34,747 nucleotides of DNA, from contig VXRG01000041.1 of the NCBI GenBank assembly GCA_009838625.1, positions 1 through 34,747 on the forward strand, read 5' to 3'. Positions 1 through 7,106 of the stretch are shown here, piece by piece. The position numbers and the translations under genes were made by a program. The notes beneath the pieces were generated by a model, which was not told where the DNA came from, did no database searches, and worked only from the letters and a program-made list of their open reading frames with translations. Position 1 is the stretch's first letter. The number at the start of each line of letters is the position of its first letter. Origin of the DNA: Caldilineaceae bacterium SB0664_bin_27 (lineage in GTDB: Bacteria > Chloroflexota > Anaerolineae > Caldilineales > Caldilineaceae).

Positions 1-4
1 AGAT

Positions 5-71
5 CGGACAGCGGGCCGGCCGCGGTGTTGTTGTTCGTTGAAATATATGAAAGTTCGCCACTATTTTGGGA
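5..71 (+). repeat. Dispersed direct repeat, left copy
   Basis: This 67-base segment matches 34681-34747 in the same orientation without gaps, with 14 mismatches by my count (about 79% identity). The right-hand half, ending in TCGCCACTATTTTGGGA, is nearly identical in the two copies. It lies outside genes at both places, so it is a dispersed intergenic repeat rather than a coding paralogy. Confidence 0.8.
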
Positions 72-84
72 TGCTTTCATATAT
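43..84. repeat. Inverted repeat within the dispersed repeat
   Basis: ATATATGAAAG at 43-53 is the exact reverse complement of CTTTCATATAT at 74-84, giving an 11-base-pair stem around a 20-base loop. The loop contains the most conserved part of the dispersed repeat. The right-hand copy of the repeat is cut by the window end before the second arm, so whether it is also palindromic cannot be seen. A miniature element end or a bidirectional terminator-like palindrome are both possible. Confidence 0.75.
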
Positions 85-224
85 GCATGTTGGCTTGCGG
101 GGACGGTCGGAGATGAGCGGACTTTGCCGGTTTTGTACAGCTTCTGCGGGGGACTCCGTTTTATCATTACGATGGCTGAGAAACGGTCTTTCGGCGGGAC
201 GACGGCAGGCGCGAAAGGGGCCGC

Positions 225-348
225 GAAGGTGTTGCATTTTCAGTGAAGGTGTTGCATTTCTGTTTTTGGACTTCTGACCAGAGAGAATAAGGGCAAAAAA
301 AGGGGAAAAAGGCGCGAAAAAAATGCACCAATGGAAATGCAACACTTC
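225..348. repeat. Tandem 20-base repeat with an inverted third copy
   Basis: GAAGGTGTTGCATTT occurs at 225-239 and again at 245-259, exactly 20 bases apart. A near-exact reverse complement, GAAATGCAACACTTC, lies at 334-348 (one G shorter in the run). Such an arrangement could be the ends of a vanished small mobile element or a multi-site operator. Nothing in the interior codes for a transposase. Confidence 0.7.
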
Positions 349-575
349 TTGCCAAAAAACGGGGGAAAATGAGGCGCAGATGGAGCGTGTTTTCGAGATT
401 ATTCTGGCCGCAAAGTCGGCGCGGAGATGCGGCTGTTCGAGGTTGGTGGTCTGCATTAGGTGTACAGGTTTTGTTTATGCTCTGTGCAGGTTTCCAGAAC
501 TGTGCAGGAAGTGAACGCCCCCAAGGCTGGATGCCTGCCAATGTCTATGAAATTCGTCCAATTTTGGTGTGCATC

Positions 576-659
576 GCAGAATTGGGATTCTGCAATCCTG
601 ATTCAGACTTCCCACCAGTCTTTGGCGCACCGCAAAAATGTTGCCTTTCCCTGCAGAAT
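576..659. promoter_or_regulatory. Operator-like GCAGAAT half-sites around the promoter
   Basis: GCAGAAT at 576-582 and ATTCTGC at 587-593 form a perfect 7-base-pair palindrome with a TGGG centre. A third half-site, GCAGAAT at 653-659, lies inside the spacer of the predicted promoter. The inverted match extends to ten bases: GGATTCTGCA at 585-594 against TGCAGAATCC at 652-661. A dimeric repressor bound to both places could loop or block the promoter. No regulator gene lies nearby, so the cognate protein is unknown. Confidence 0.45.
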
Positions 660-669
660 CCGATAGAAT
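641..669 (+). promoter_or_regulatory. Sigma70-like promoter for the catabolic cluster
   Basis: TTGCCT at 641-646 and TAGAAT at 664-669 are separated by exactly 17 bases, matching 4 of 6 and 5 of 6 consensus positions. The expected transcription start is near 676, which leaves a leader of about 350 bases before the first gene at 1024. The third GCAGAAT half-site falls inside its spacer. Confidence 0.55.
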
Positions 670-674
670 TACGC

Positions 675-749
675 GCGTTGAGGGTATGTGACGCTGGGTG
701 CGAATCCCCTTAGGCTTCCAAGCGGATCAGAACTGATGACCCTGAACGC
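675..749 (+). promoter_or_regulatory. Candidate structured 5' leader element
   Basis: GCGTTGAGGGT at 675-685 pairs with ACCCTGAACGC at 739-749 with one central mismatch, closing a 53-base interior right at the predicted transcription start. Inside are a GGG/CCC arm around TGCGAAT (698-710) and a small ATCA/TGAT hairpin. This is the shape of a multi-helix cis-regulatory RNA, but it matches no riboswitch class I know and no terminator with a T-run follows. It may be a new leader motif or chance folding. Confidence 0.35.
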
Positions 750-932
750 TTCCACAGCCCTGTCCGGCCAGATGATAGTTCTTCCTCCGACTACCTGGTA
801 GACGATCCGCAGTTGCAGTCTCAATCAACAGGATCAAGCTATATTGTTCTCGCATGCCGCCTGCCACTACTCCAGGTGCAAGGAATCCGTCAGAGACGCT
901 TGGGTTTCTAGACTGGGCAACACCACCAGAAC

Positions 933-951
933 AGGAGGATCAATGGTCTGA
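933..951 (+). other. Two-codon upstream reading frame with strong ribosome site
   Basis: A full AGGAGG at 933-938 is followed four bases later by ATG GTC TGA (943-951), a start-Val-stop minimal frame about 70 bases before the binding-protein gene. The real gene has its own site (GGAGAGG at about 1009-1015) and start at 1024. The minimal frame could hold or load ribosomes in the leader, or be coincidence. Confidence 0.3.
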
Positions 952-1023
952 ACGGAAACGAGAAAATACACCAACTATCAACTGTTTCAATCAATCTGCA
1001 TCGCATAGGAGAGGATAGGGAAA

Positions 1024-2493
1024 ATGGCTAGAGAGAATTCCGAGGAAAAGACAGCCGTCCAGACCACAGTCAGCCGCCGCAGTTTCCTGAAAAACACTGC
1101 CGCAGTCGCCGGACTCGCCCTCGCCACCAGCGCCTGCGTCGCCCCCGGCCCTCAAGCAGGCAGCGACATGGCAGCGCCCTCAGAGGAGCCCGTAAATATC
1201 CAGATCTGGTGGCGGCTCAGGCCTACCATCGAAGGCGCAATCCAGGTCTTTGAGGAAACGCACCCCCACATCACAGTTTCGCTAGGTGACCTCGGTGAAG
1301 CGGTCTACGGCACGCCAAAATACGTAACCGCCGTCGCTGCAGGCAAAGGTCCCGACGTCTCCTACCAGAATCGCCACACCTTCCGCCAGTTCGCCTCCCG
1401 AAACCTCTACCGGCCCATCGAAGACCTCCTGGAACGGGACAACTTCGATAAGGGCAACTTCATGGCCGGCCCGATCGCCGATCTCACCTGGCAGGGTACC
1501 CTCTACGGGCTGCCCCACACCGCCGGCACGCGCTACTTCTTCTGGAATCGCACCCACTTTGAAGAAGCCGGTCTCGACCCCGACGTCGGCCCCGAGACCT
1601 GGGACGACATTATGGAGATGGCGCCGCAGCTCAACAAGATGGACGGAGATAAGATCGTCCGCTACGGCTTCCTTCCCCACTTCCCGCCCGGACTATCAGA
1701 CCAGCTCCTCATCTACGCCATGGAAAACGGTGGCTTCAGCCAGTCGGAAGATGGACGGACCAACCTCATCAACACCGAGCCTTGGGTCGAAGCCCTCGAG
1801 TGGTGCGTCCACATGATCGACGAGTTCGGCGGCGGCAATGCCGCGGCCTCCTCCTTCATGGAAGGCTTCGCCGGCCAGCCGGTCGATCCATTCGCCCAGG
1901 GCCAGGTCTCCATGTGCTCCTACGGCAACTGGATGATCGGCCGCTACGCCAAGTTCCCCGACCTTGACTACGACGGCACTGGCCTCATGCCGGTCTCGGC
2001 CGCCAACGAAGGCGCTCAGGTCAACTGGTCCTGCGGCTGGACTTTCGTCATCGACCCCAACACCGAGCTCGTCGAACAGGGTTGGGAATTCATGAAGTGG
2101 GTGATCAGCGAAGACTATGTGCGCGCCGCTGGAACCGTCGGTCTTGAACTGGAGAAGGAAGAATGGGCCCGTCAGCAGCTGCCTGGCGAACCCATCTTCG
2201 CCCCTACACCTCCTGTCTACCAGCCGGCCATGCAGTTCATGCTGGACGAGTACTACTCCGTCCTGCCCGAACGCCAGAAGCTCATGATGGAGAGATATCT
2301 CGATTCCGAGACCTTCTCCGTGGGCTGCGGCCAAATCGCCGGCCTCGCTGCCGCCGAGCTCTGGATCGGCTTCAAGAATGCCTGGGAGTCCGCCCTCACC
2401 AAGAAGCAGACGCCGCAAGAGGCGCTCGATGCTTCCCATGCTGATGTCCAGAAGGCGCTTGACGCCGCCTGGGAAAATCTCGAGTCCGCTTAG
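1024..2493 (+). CDS. ABC transporter sugar-binding lipoprotein, Tat-exported
   Basis: This 489-residue protein is a family 1 (CUT1) extracellular solute-binding protein that captures a sugar or oligosaccharide outside the membrane and delivers it to the two permeases downstream. Residues 17-23 are a twin-arginine signal (SRRSFLK), followed by a hydrophobic stretch and a lipobox ending at Cys38 (LATSAC), so it is probably folded before export and lipid-anchored. The mature part opens with VNIQIWWRLRPTIEGAIQVFEETHP, split here as the typical VNIQIWW start of the family and a following helix; the length is normal. GGAGAGG lies upstream of the ATG. A strong hairpin follows the stop codon, which fits the usual need for more binding protein than permease. 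The substrate cannot be read from the sequence. Confidence 0.93.
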   Translation: MARENSEEKTAVQTTVSRRSFLKNTAAVAGLALATSACVAPGPQAGSDMAAPSEEPVNIQIWWRLRPTIEGAIQVFEETHPHITVSLGDLGEAVYGTPKYVTAVAAGKGPDVSYQNRHTFRQFASRNLYRPIEDLLERDNFDKGNFMAGPIADLTWQGTLYGLPHTAGTRYFFWNRTHFEEAGLDPDVGPETWDDIMEMAPQLNKMDGDKIVRYGFLPHFPPGLSDQLLIYAMENGGFSQSEDGRTNLINTEPWVEALEWCVHMIDEFGGGNAAASSFMEGFAGQPVDPFAQGQVSMCSYGNWMIGRYAKFPDLDYDGTGLMPVSAANEGAQVNWSCGWTFVIDPNTELVEQGWEFMKWVISEDYVRAAGTVGLELEKEEWARQQLPGEPIFAPTPPVYQPAMQFMLDEYYSVLPERQKLMMERYLDSETFSVGCGQIAGLAAAELWIGFKNAWESALTKKQTPQEALDASHADVQKALDAAWENLESA

Positions 2494-2508
2494 AAGCTCT
2501 CGAAAACT

Positions 2509-2546
2509 GGCAGAACCGGTCGGTCCCCCGTCCTTCCGGTTCTGCC
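2509..2546 (+). promoter_or_regulatory. Intercistronic stem-loop after the binding-protein gene
   Basis: GGCAGAACCGG at 2509-2519 pairs perfectly with CCGGTTCTGCC at 2536-2546, an 11-base-pair stem with a 16-base loop in the 90-base gap between binding protein and first permease. No T-run follows, so it is better read as a 3' stabiliser or partial terminator that lowers downstream expression than as a full terminator. Confidence 0.7.
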
Positions 2547-2583
2547 GGCTCCCCTGTTCGCGCGACCAAACAGGACAGCCGCC

Positions 2584-3498
2584 ATGGCCACTGCCCAACC
2601 CAAGCCCCGGCTCACCAACGCCGCTAGAGAGGCTCTGACCTGCTATCTCTTTCTGCTTCCCTGGGGGCTCGGATTCCTCGCGTTCGTGATCGGCCCGGTC
2701 GTCGCCTCATTCGTGTTGGGCTTCATGGACTATGAAATCGTAACACCGGCCCGCTGGGTCGGTCTGGCCAACTACATAGAACTCTTCACCGACGATCAGC
2801 GCTTCGGCATGTCGATGGGCAACACACTCTACTATGTCCTCGTCTTCGTGCCGTTCCACGTCATTATCGCCACGCTCCTGGCCCTCCTGCTCAATCAGAA
2901 GGCGCGCGGCATCGCCGTCTACCGCACGCTCTTCTATGTGCCGTCGATCGTGCCCATTGTCGCCGGCGCCATTCTCTGGGTCTGGATTCTGCAGCCGGAG
3001 TGGGGTCTCATCAACTCGACCCTGGCAATGGTCGGCATCGAAGGTCCGCTCTGGCTCGCGTCGCTCACCTGGTCCAAACCTGCACTGATTCTCATGGCGC
3101 TCTGGGGCTCCGGTGCCGCCATGATAATCGTCCTTGCGGGCCTCCAGGGGGTCCCACAGCATCTCTACGAGGCCGCCGAAATCGACGGCGCCAACCGCTG
3201 GCAGCGCTTTCAACACGTCACCATACCAATGCTGAGCCCCACCCTCTTCTTCATTTTGGTTCTCAGTGTCATCGCCTCCTTCCAGGTCTTTACGACCGCC
3301 TATGTAATGACCGGCGGCGGGCCTGCAGAGTCGACCCTCTTCTACATGCTTTATCTCTACCGCCGTGCCTTTGTCCTCCTGGACATGGGCTACGCCGCCA
3401 GCATGGCCTGGATCCTCTTTGTGGCCGTTCTCGCTCTTACCCTGGTCCAGTTCAAACTGGCCAGCCGCTGGGTCTACTACGAAGCGGAGCAGAGCTGA
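2584..3498 (+). CDS. ABC sugar permease, MalF/UgpA type
   Basis: The 304-residue integral membrane protein is the first of two CUT1 permease subunits that form the sugar channel. About six hydrophobic segments are visible, the first at about 20-45. The EAA loop that docks on the ATPase is at about residues 196-216 (EAAEIDGANRWQRFQ followed by IP). It starts 90 bases after the binding-protein gene, and its stop is only four bases before the next permease start. An AGGA lies nine bases before the ATG. Family membership is clear; the substrate is not. Confidence 0.93.
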   Translation: MATAQPKPRLTNAAREALTCYLFLLPWGLGFLAFVIGPVVASFVLGFMDYEIVTPARWVGLANYIELFTDDQRFGMSMGNTLYYVLVFVPFHVIIATLLALLLNQKARGIAVYRTLFYVPSIVPIVAGAILWVWILQPEWGLINSTLAMVGIEGPLWLASLTWSKPALILMALWGSGAAMIIVLAGLQGVPQHLYEAAEIDGANRWQRFQHVTIPMLSPTLFFILVLSVIASFQVFTTAYVMTGGGPAESTLFYMLYLYRRAFVLLDMGYAASMAWILFVAVLALTLVQFKLASRWVYYEAEQS

Positions 3499-3502
3499 CG
3501 CC

Positions 3503-4396
3503 ATGATACGCGACCAGGCCGTCGGCCCCCAATCGAGCCGCGAAATGCATCCCAGCGCCCGCGGTCAGCCTTTACGCCGCCTGCTCGAACGCGGCGGTAC
3601 ACAGCTCCTCCTGGCTCTAGGCGCTGTTGTTTTCGCCCTCCCTTTTGTCTGGATGGTTAGTACCTCTCTCAAGGCCGACCGTCAGATCTTCGCCTTTCCG
3701 CCGATATGGGTGCCCGATCCTTTCATCTGGGGCAACTTTCCCGCCGTCTTTATCTATGCCCCAATGCACCTCTACTTCTTCAATACTCTGCTCATCGCGC
3801 TCGCCCACGTATTCGGCGCCGTCTTCACCTGCTCGCTCGCAGCTTACGGCTTCGCCCGCCTGCGCGCGCCTGGCCGCGATTTAATCTTCATGGTCATGGT
3901 GAGCCAGATGATGATCCCCTACATCGTCATGCTCGTGCCGCTCTATCTCCTCTTTGCTGAGCTTGAGTGGATCGACACGTTCTACCCGCTGACCATCCCC
4001 GCCATGCTCGGCACTCCCTTCTACATCTTCATGCTCCGTCAGTTCTTCCTCACCATCCCAATGGAGCTTGAAGAGGCCGCCATCATCGACGGCGCCTCCC
4101 GCCTGCGAATCTGGTGGACCATAGTCCTGCCCCTCGCCAAGCCGGCTCTGGCAACCGTCGCCATCTTCAGTTTCATGTTTGCTTGGAACGATTTCACCGG
4201 CCCGTTGATCTTCCTCAACTCACGCGAAAAGTTCACTCTCTCCCTCGGCCTCCAAGCCTTCATGTTCGAGCGCCGCACCATGTGGGGCCCGCTCATGGCC
4301 GCCTCAACCATGATGATAATGCCCATCCTGATCGTCTTCTTCCTGGCCCAGAAACACTTTATCCAGGGCATCGCTCTTACGGGGATAAAGGCATAG
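3503..4396 (+). CDS. ABC sugar permease, MalG/UgpE type
   Basis: This 297-residue protein is the second CUT1 permease subunit, partnering the preceding one. Six hydrophobic segments are visible, the first at about 33-55, and the EAA loop is at about residues 190-210 (EEAAIIDGASRLRIWW). I place the start at ATG 3503, four bases after the previous stop, because the frame further upstream lies inside the first permease gene. An internal ATG at 3545 is a possible alternative. No ATP-binding subunit follows; as in many CUT1 systems, a shared MsiK/UgpC-type ATPase encoded elsewhere must drive transport. Confidence 0.92.
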   Translation: MIRDQAVGPQSSREMHPSARGQPLRRLLERGGTQLLLALGAVVFALPFVWMVSTSLKADRQIFAFPPIWVPDPFIWGNFPAVFIYAPMHLYFFNTLLIALAHVFGAVFTCSLAAYGFARLRAPGRDLIFMVMVSQMMIPYIVMLVPLYLLFAELEWIDTFYPLTIPAMLGTPFYIFMLRQFFLTIPMELEEAAIIDGASRLRIWWTIVLPLAKPALATVAIFSFMFAWNDFTGPLIFLNSREKFTLSLGLQAFMFERRTMWGPLMAASTMMIMPILIVFFLAQKHFIQGIALTGIKA

Positions 4397-4502
4397 TAAG
4401 CAAGGTGCACCGACGTCAGCATGTGGAGTCTTCTGGAATCTACTCGACAATTCAGTCTCTCTCCTCAACTGTATACGCCACTAGCTCACTAGGATTCTCT
4501 AT

Positions 4503-6050
4503 ATGGAAAGCTCGCCCGGAAAACAGCTCTTCATCGACGACTACTTCATTGAATCCCTGACAGGTGCCCGCCGCGTCCTCAACCGGCCGCGCAAACTCAC
4601 CCCCGACGCGCCCCTGTCCATCCCCTTTGACCAACCCTGGGACGCAAACTCCGCCCAGCCCGGCCGCGTGATCTACGACCAAAGCACGGGCCGCTTCCGT
4701 ATGTACTACCGCGCCTGGACCGGAGGTCAGACCTTTTTCTGCGCACTTGATTCAGAGGACGGGCTGAACTGGGAACGGCCCGTTCTGGAGTTGGTAGAGT
4801 TCGACGGCTCGACGCGCAACAACATCACCACCGGCAGCGCCGACCACCTCATTACTATTCTGGACCCCCGCGAAGCGGACGAAACCCGCCGCTGGAAACA
4901 GATCGACAACAAGCCGAGCGGCATGAGCGAGTCCGGAGAGCCGCGCTGGCTGGCCCGCTACTCGGCGGACGGCTACGACTGGCACCTATACCCCGAAGGG
5001 CCCCACAGCGACCAGAAGATGCGGTTCAACTTCGGCTCCCCCCATGAGACCTTCGGCGGCGTGATCAACCCCGACGCGCCCTACGTCTACTACTCCCAGC
5101 GCGGATCGAACCGCCGCACCCGCGTCCTCGGCCGCCGCGACAGCCAGGATTTTCTCAACTGGTCCGGCCTCCGCACCGTAATCGAACAGGACCTCCAGGA
5201 CCCGCCGGGAACCGAGTTCTATTCCGCCGGCTTCGACCCCGTCGCCTGCACCAACGGCGGCCTGCACATTATCACGCTCCAGGCCTTTCAAACCGACCTG
5301 ACCGAACCCTACGAAATCGAGGATGCCGCCAGCTATTGGGGCGACGAGAAGGGCGGGAACGCATTGGCCGCCCGGGTAGACGGCTTCGTCGAGAGTCAAC
5401 TGGCGGTCAGCCGCGACACCGTTGCCTGGACGCGCTGGCGCGAGCCCTTAATCGCCCGCGGCGAACCGGGTGCCTGGGACTACGGCATGGTCTACGCCGA
5501 CGGCCCTATCCTCCACGACAACCAGCTCTGGTTTTACTACATGGCAGGCAACCTGACCCACAATGGTTACAGCGCCCAACCCTGGCAGGGCCCATACTCA
5601 ACACCGAACCGCCGCGGCAAAGGCGTCGCCGTCCTGCGACCAGACGGCTACGTCAGCGTCGAAGCAGAGTCCTACGCGCCCGGAATTCTCACTACCCATC
5701 GCTTCCGCCAGGAGCAGGGCGGCCAGATCAGAGTCAATGTCGACGCCGGCGCCGGCGAGCTCCGCTACGAGCTCCTCGAAGATACCGGCCACCCGATACC
5801 GGGGTATACGGATGCCGATTGCGATCCGATTCGCGAAGACACCCTGGACAGCGCGCTCTCCTGGAACGGCAAACCAGGCTGGCCCGGAGTCGGCGATGAC
5901 CGCATCGCACGCCTTCCCCAGCTGAACCATTCGGAGTTCTACGTGAAACTGCGCTTCTACGTTTCGCCAGGGACCAAACTGTACTCCCTCACTATAGACC
6001 CGCCCGAAGTGACGGAATGGCTGGTCAGACTCAGGACGCGAATTGACTAG
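4503..6050 (+). CDS. Glycosidase-like beta-propeller protein, first paralogue
   Basis: The 515-residue cytoplasmic protein (no signal peptide) resembles the GH32/GH43/GH130-like five-bladed propeller proteins, often found in planctomycete and Chloroflexota genomes with no proven activity. It opens with the LFIDDYFIE motif at residues 9-17, then shows repeated blade signatures such as MYYRAW, SEDGLNW and YYSQRG. A C-terminal beta-sandwich carries IPGYTDADCDPI near residues 430-441. The protein encoded at 7107 has the same two-part plan. A TAGGA sequence about ten bases before the ATG may serve as ribosome site. Its position behind the transporter suggests it acts on the imported sugar, but neither nucleophile nor acid/base residues can be assigned. 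Confidence 0.75.
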   Translation: MESSPGKQLFIDDYFIESLTGARRVLNRPRKLTPDAPLSIPFDQPWDANSAQPGRVIYDQSTGRFRMYYRAWTGGQTFFCALDSEDGLNWERPVLELVEFDGSTRNNITTGSADHLITILDPREADETRRWKQIDNKPSGMSESGEPRWLARYSADGYDWHLYPEGPHSDQKMRFNFGSPHETFGGVINPDAPYVYYSQRGSNRRTRVLGRRDSQDFLNWSGLRTVIEQDLQDPPGTEFYSAGFDPVACTNGGLHIITLQAFQTDLTEPYEIEDAASYWGDEKGGNALAARVDGFVESQLAVSRDTVAWTRWREPLIARGEPGAWDYGMVYADGPILHDNQLWFYYMAGNLTHNGYSAQPWQGPYSTPNRRGKGVAVLRPDGYVSVEAESYAPGILTTHRFRQEQGGQIRVNVDAGAGELRYELLEDTGHPIPGYTDADCDPIREDTLDSALSWNGKPGWPGVGDDRIARLPQLNHSEFYVKLRFYVSPGTKLYSLTIDPPEVTEWLVRLRTRID

Positions 6051-6140
6051 GCCTAACGTTTTGGACCAACTGATAAGACCAATCTTGGAAAAAAGGCTTG
6101 CCGGAACCGCCCAGAACCCCTTTCTAGAGTAGAAGAGCTT

Positions 6141-6165
6141 GAGCATTCCGTTTAGGCGGATGCTC
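6141..6165 (+). promoter_or_regulatory. Hairpin before the PhyH ribosome site
   Basis: GAGCATTCCG at 6141-6150 pairs with CGGATGCTC at 6157-6165 with one bulged T, giving nine pairs around a TTTAGG loop. It ends ten bases before the GGAG ribosome site of the next gene and has no T-run, so processing, stability or translational control are more likely than termination. Confidence 0.5.
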
Positions 6166-6184
6166 GAACAGATTGGAGAACAGA

Positions 6185-6973
6185 ATGTCCGATACACTCA
6201 CAAACAAGCAATGGCGACAGTTCGAATCGCTAGGATTCTTGCGCCTGGGCAAAATACTGAACCACGAGGAACTGAACGCTCTCCAGTTGCGCATGGATGA
6301 CATCATGCTGGGTCGGGCGCCGCTCGACTATGACCAGATCGCCATGCAGCTGGACCGGGAACCAGGCACAGGGAAACCCGGTCCTCAGACAAAGGGCCAC
6401 AAGGGAGCCACGCTCAGCTACCGCAAGATCCAGGACCTCGAATACGATCCCCTGTTCCTCGCCTACATGCAGAAGCCGCTCTTCCGCCACATCTGTGCGC
6501 GCACCTACGGAGAGGAGACCACCGTAGCCTGTTACCGCGCCATGTTCATGAACAAGCCAGCCCGTGAGGGAACACCCCTGATCTGGCACCAGGACCGCTG
6601 GAGATATCTCGATCGCGACCCCCTGATTACAATCTGGACGGCCCTCGATCCAGCAACCATCGCCAACGGCTGCGTTGAGATTGTACCTGGCGCCCATCAC
6701 ACTCTGATAAACCCGACCAGCGGGTCCGGTTTTTTGACACCTGAGCAGGCAGAGGAACTGACACGCGACGCCGAAACAGTCTTTCTGGAGATGGAAGCGG
6801 GCGAGAGCGTCCTGCTTCACAATCATCTGCCCCACAGTTCCAATATCAACAATACTGATATTCCCAGGCGGGCGTTCAGCGCCTGTTACATGGACGCTGT
6901 GACCAAGGCAGAAAACGGTGAGTCTTTCAACGTTATCTTTGGAGAAGGCGCGCTGCAACCGGAAATGGTCTAA
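6185..6973 (+). CDS. Phytanoyl-CoA dioxygenase (PhyH) family protein
   Basis: This 262-residue protein belongs to the PhyH group of Fe(II)/2-oxoglutarate dioxygenases, which hydroxylate small molecules with release of succinate and CO2. The iron triad is visible: His135 and Asp137 in WHQDRWRYL and His217 in LPHSSNIN; Arg228 or Arg229 is the probable 2-oxoglutarate anchor. I chose ATG 6185 because GGAG lies seven bases before it; a TTG four codons upstream is in frame but overlaps the ribosome site. Lying between two glycosidase-like genes, it may hydroxylate the imported compound or a released aglycone. The substrate is unknown; bacterial PhyH proteins rarely act on phytanoyl-CoA. Confidence 0.9.
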   Translation: MSDTLTNKQWRQFESLGFLRLGKILNHEELNALQLRMDDIMLGRAPLDYDQIAMQLDREPGTGKPGPQTKGHKGATLSYRKIQDLEYDPLFLAYMQKPLFRHICARTYGEETTVACYRAMFMNKPAREGTPLIWHQDRWRYLDRDPLITIWTALDPATIANGCVEIVPGAHHTLINPTSGSGFLTPEQAEELTRDAETVFLEMEAGESVLLHNHLPHSSNINNTDIPRRAFSACYMDAVTKAENGESFNVIFGEGALQPEMV

Positions 6974-7106
6974 GCGCGCTCCTGTGACAAGGACCAGCTA
7001 ACCCTTAACCTGCCTGTCGATAAACTCAATTCAGCGGGTGCAGGGGAGCGCTTCTACTCCCTCGCCTTGCCTGCCAGTCGCCTTGGAGCCTGTCCTGGAG
7101 CCTTGG

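Larger units (their letters stand above)
1..1023. other. Long non-coding region before the catabolic cluster
   Basis: I see no convincing gene in these 1023 bases: the open frames are short, overlap on both strands and have no recognisable domains. The region holds a repeat shared with the right end of the window, a short inverted repeat, a tandem 20-base repeat with an inverted partner, a cluster of GCAGAAT-type half-sites, a sigma70-like promoter and a structured leader that runs into the first gene. The left 400 bases include A-rich stretches unlike the neighbouring coding DNA, which would suit a decayed mobile element, but no transposase remnant is recognisable. Confidence 0.7.

Noticed and set aside
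1..8. The window begins AGATCGGA, like a sequencing adapter start
   Set aside because: The match ends after eight bases and the segment aligns with the genuine repeat at the right end, which has GATCGGA too, so it is natural sequence.
61..541. Open frames of about 125-130 codons on the minus strand in the left non-coding region
   Set aside because: They overlap one another in different frames, have biased low-complexity composition and lack ribosome sites.
690..720. tRNA-like T-arm and CCA (GGTGCGAATCC ... TTCCA), or cobalamin riboswitch-like GGTGCGAATCC
   Set aside because: The T-arm stem fails beyond three pairs, no acceptor or anticodon arm fits, and the conserved cobalamin core that should follow is absent.
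1696..2598. 300-codon open frame antisense to the binding-protein gene
   Set aside because: It is a GC-rich shadow of the well-supported plus-strand gene and has no domain signature.
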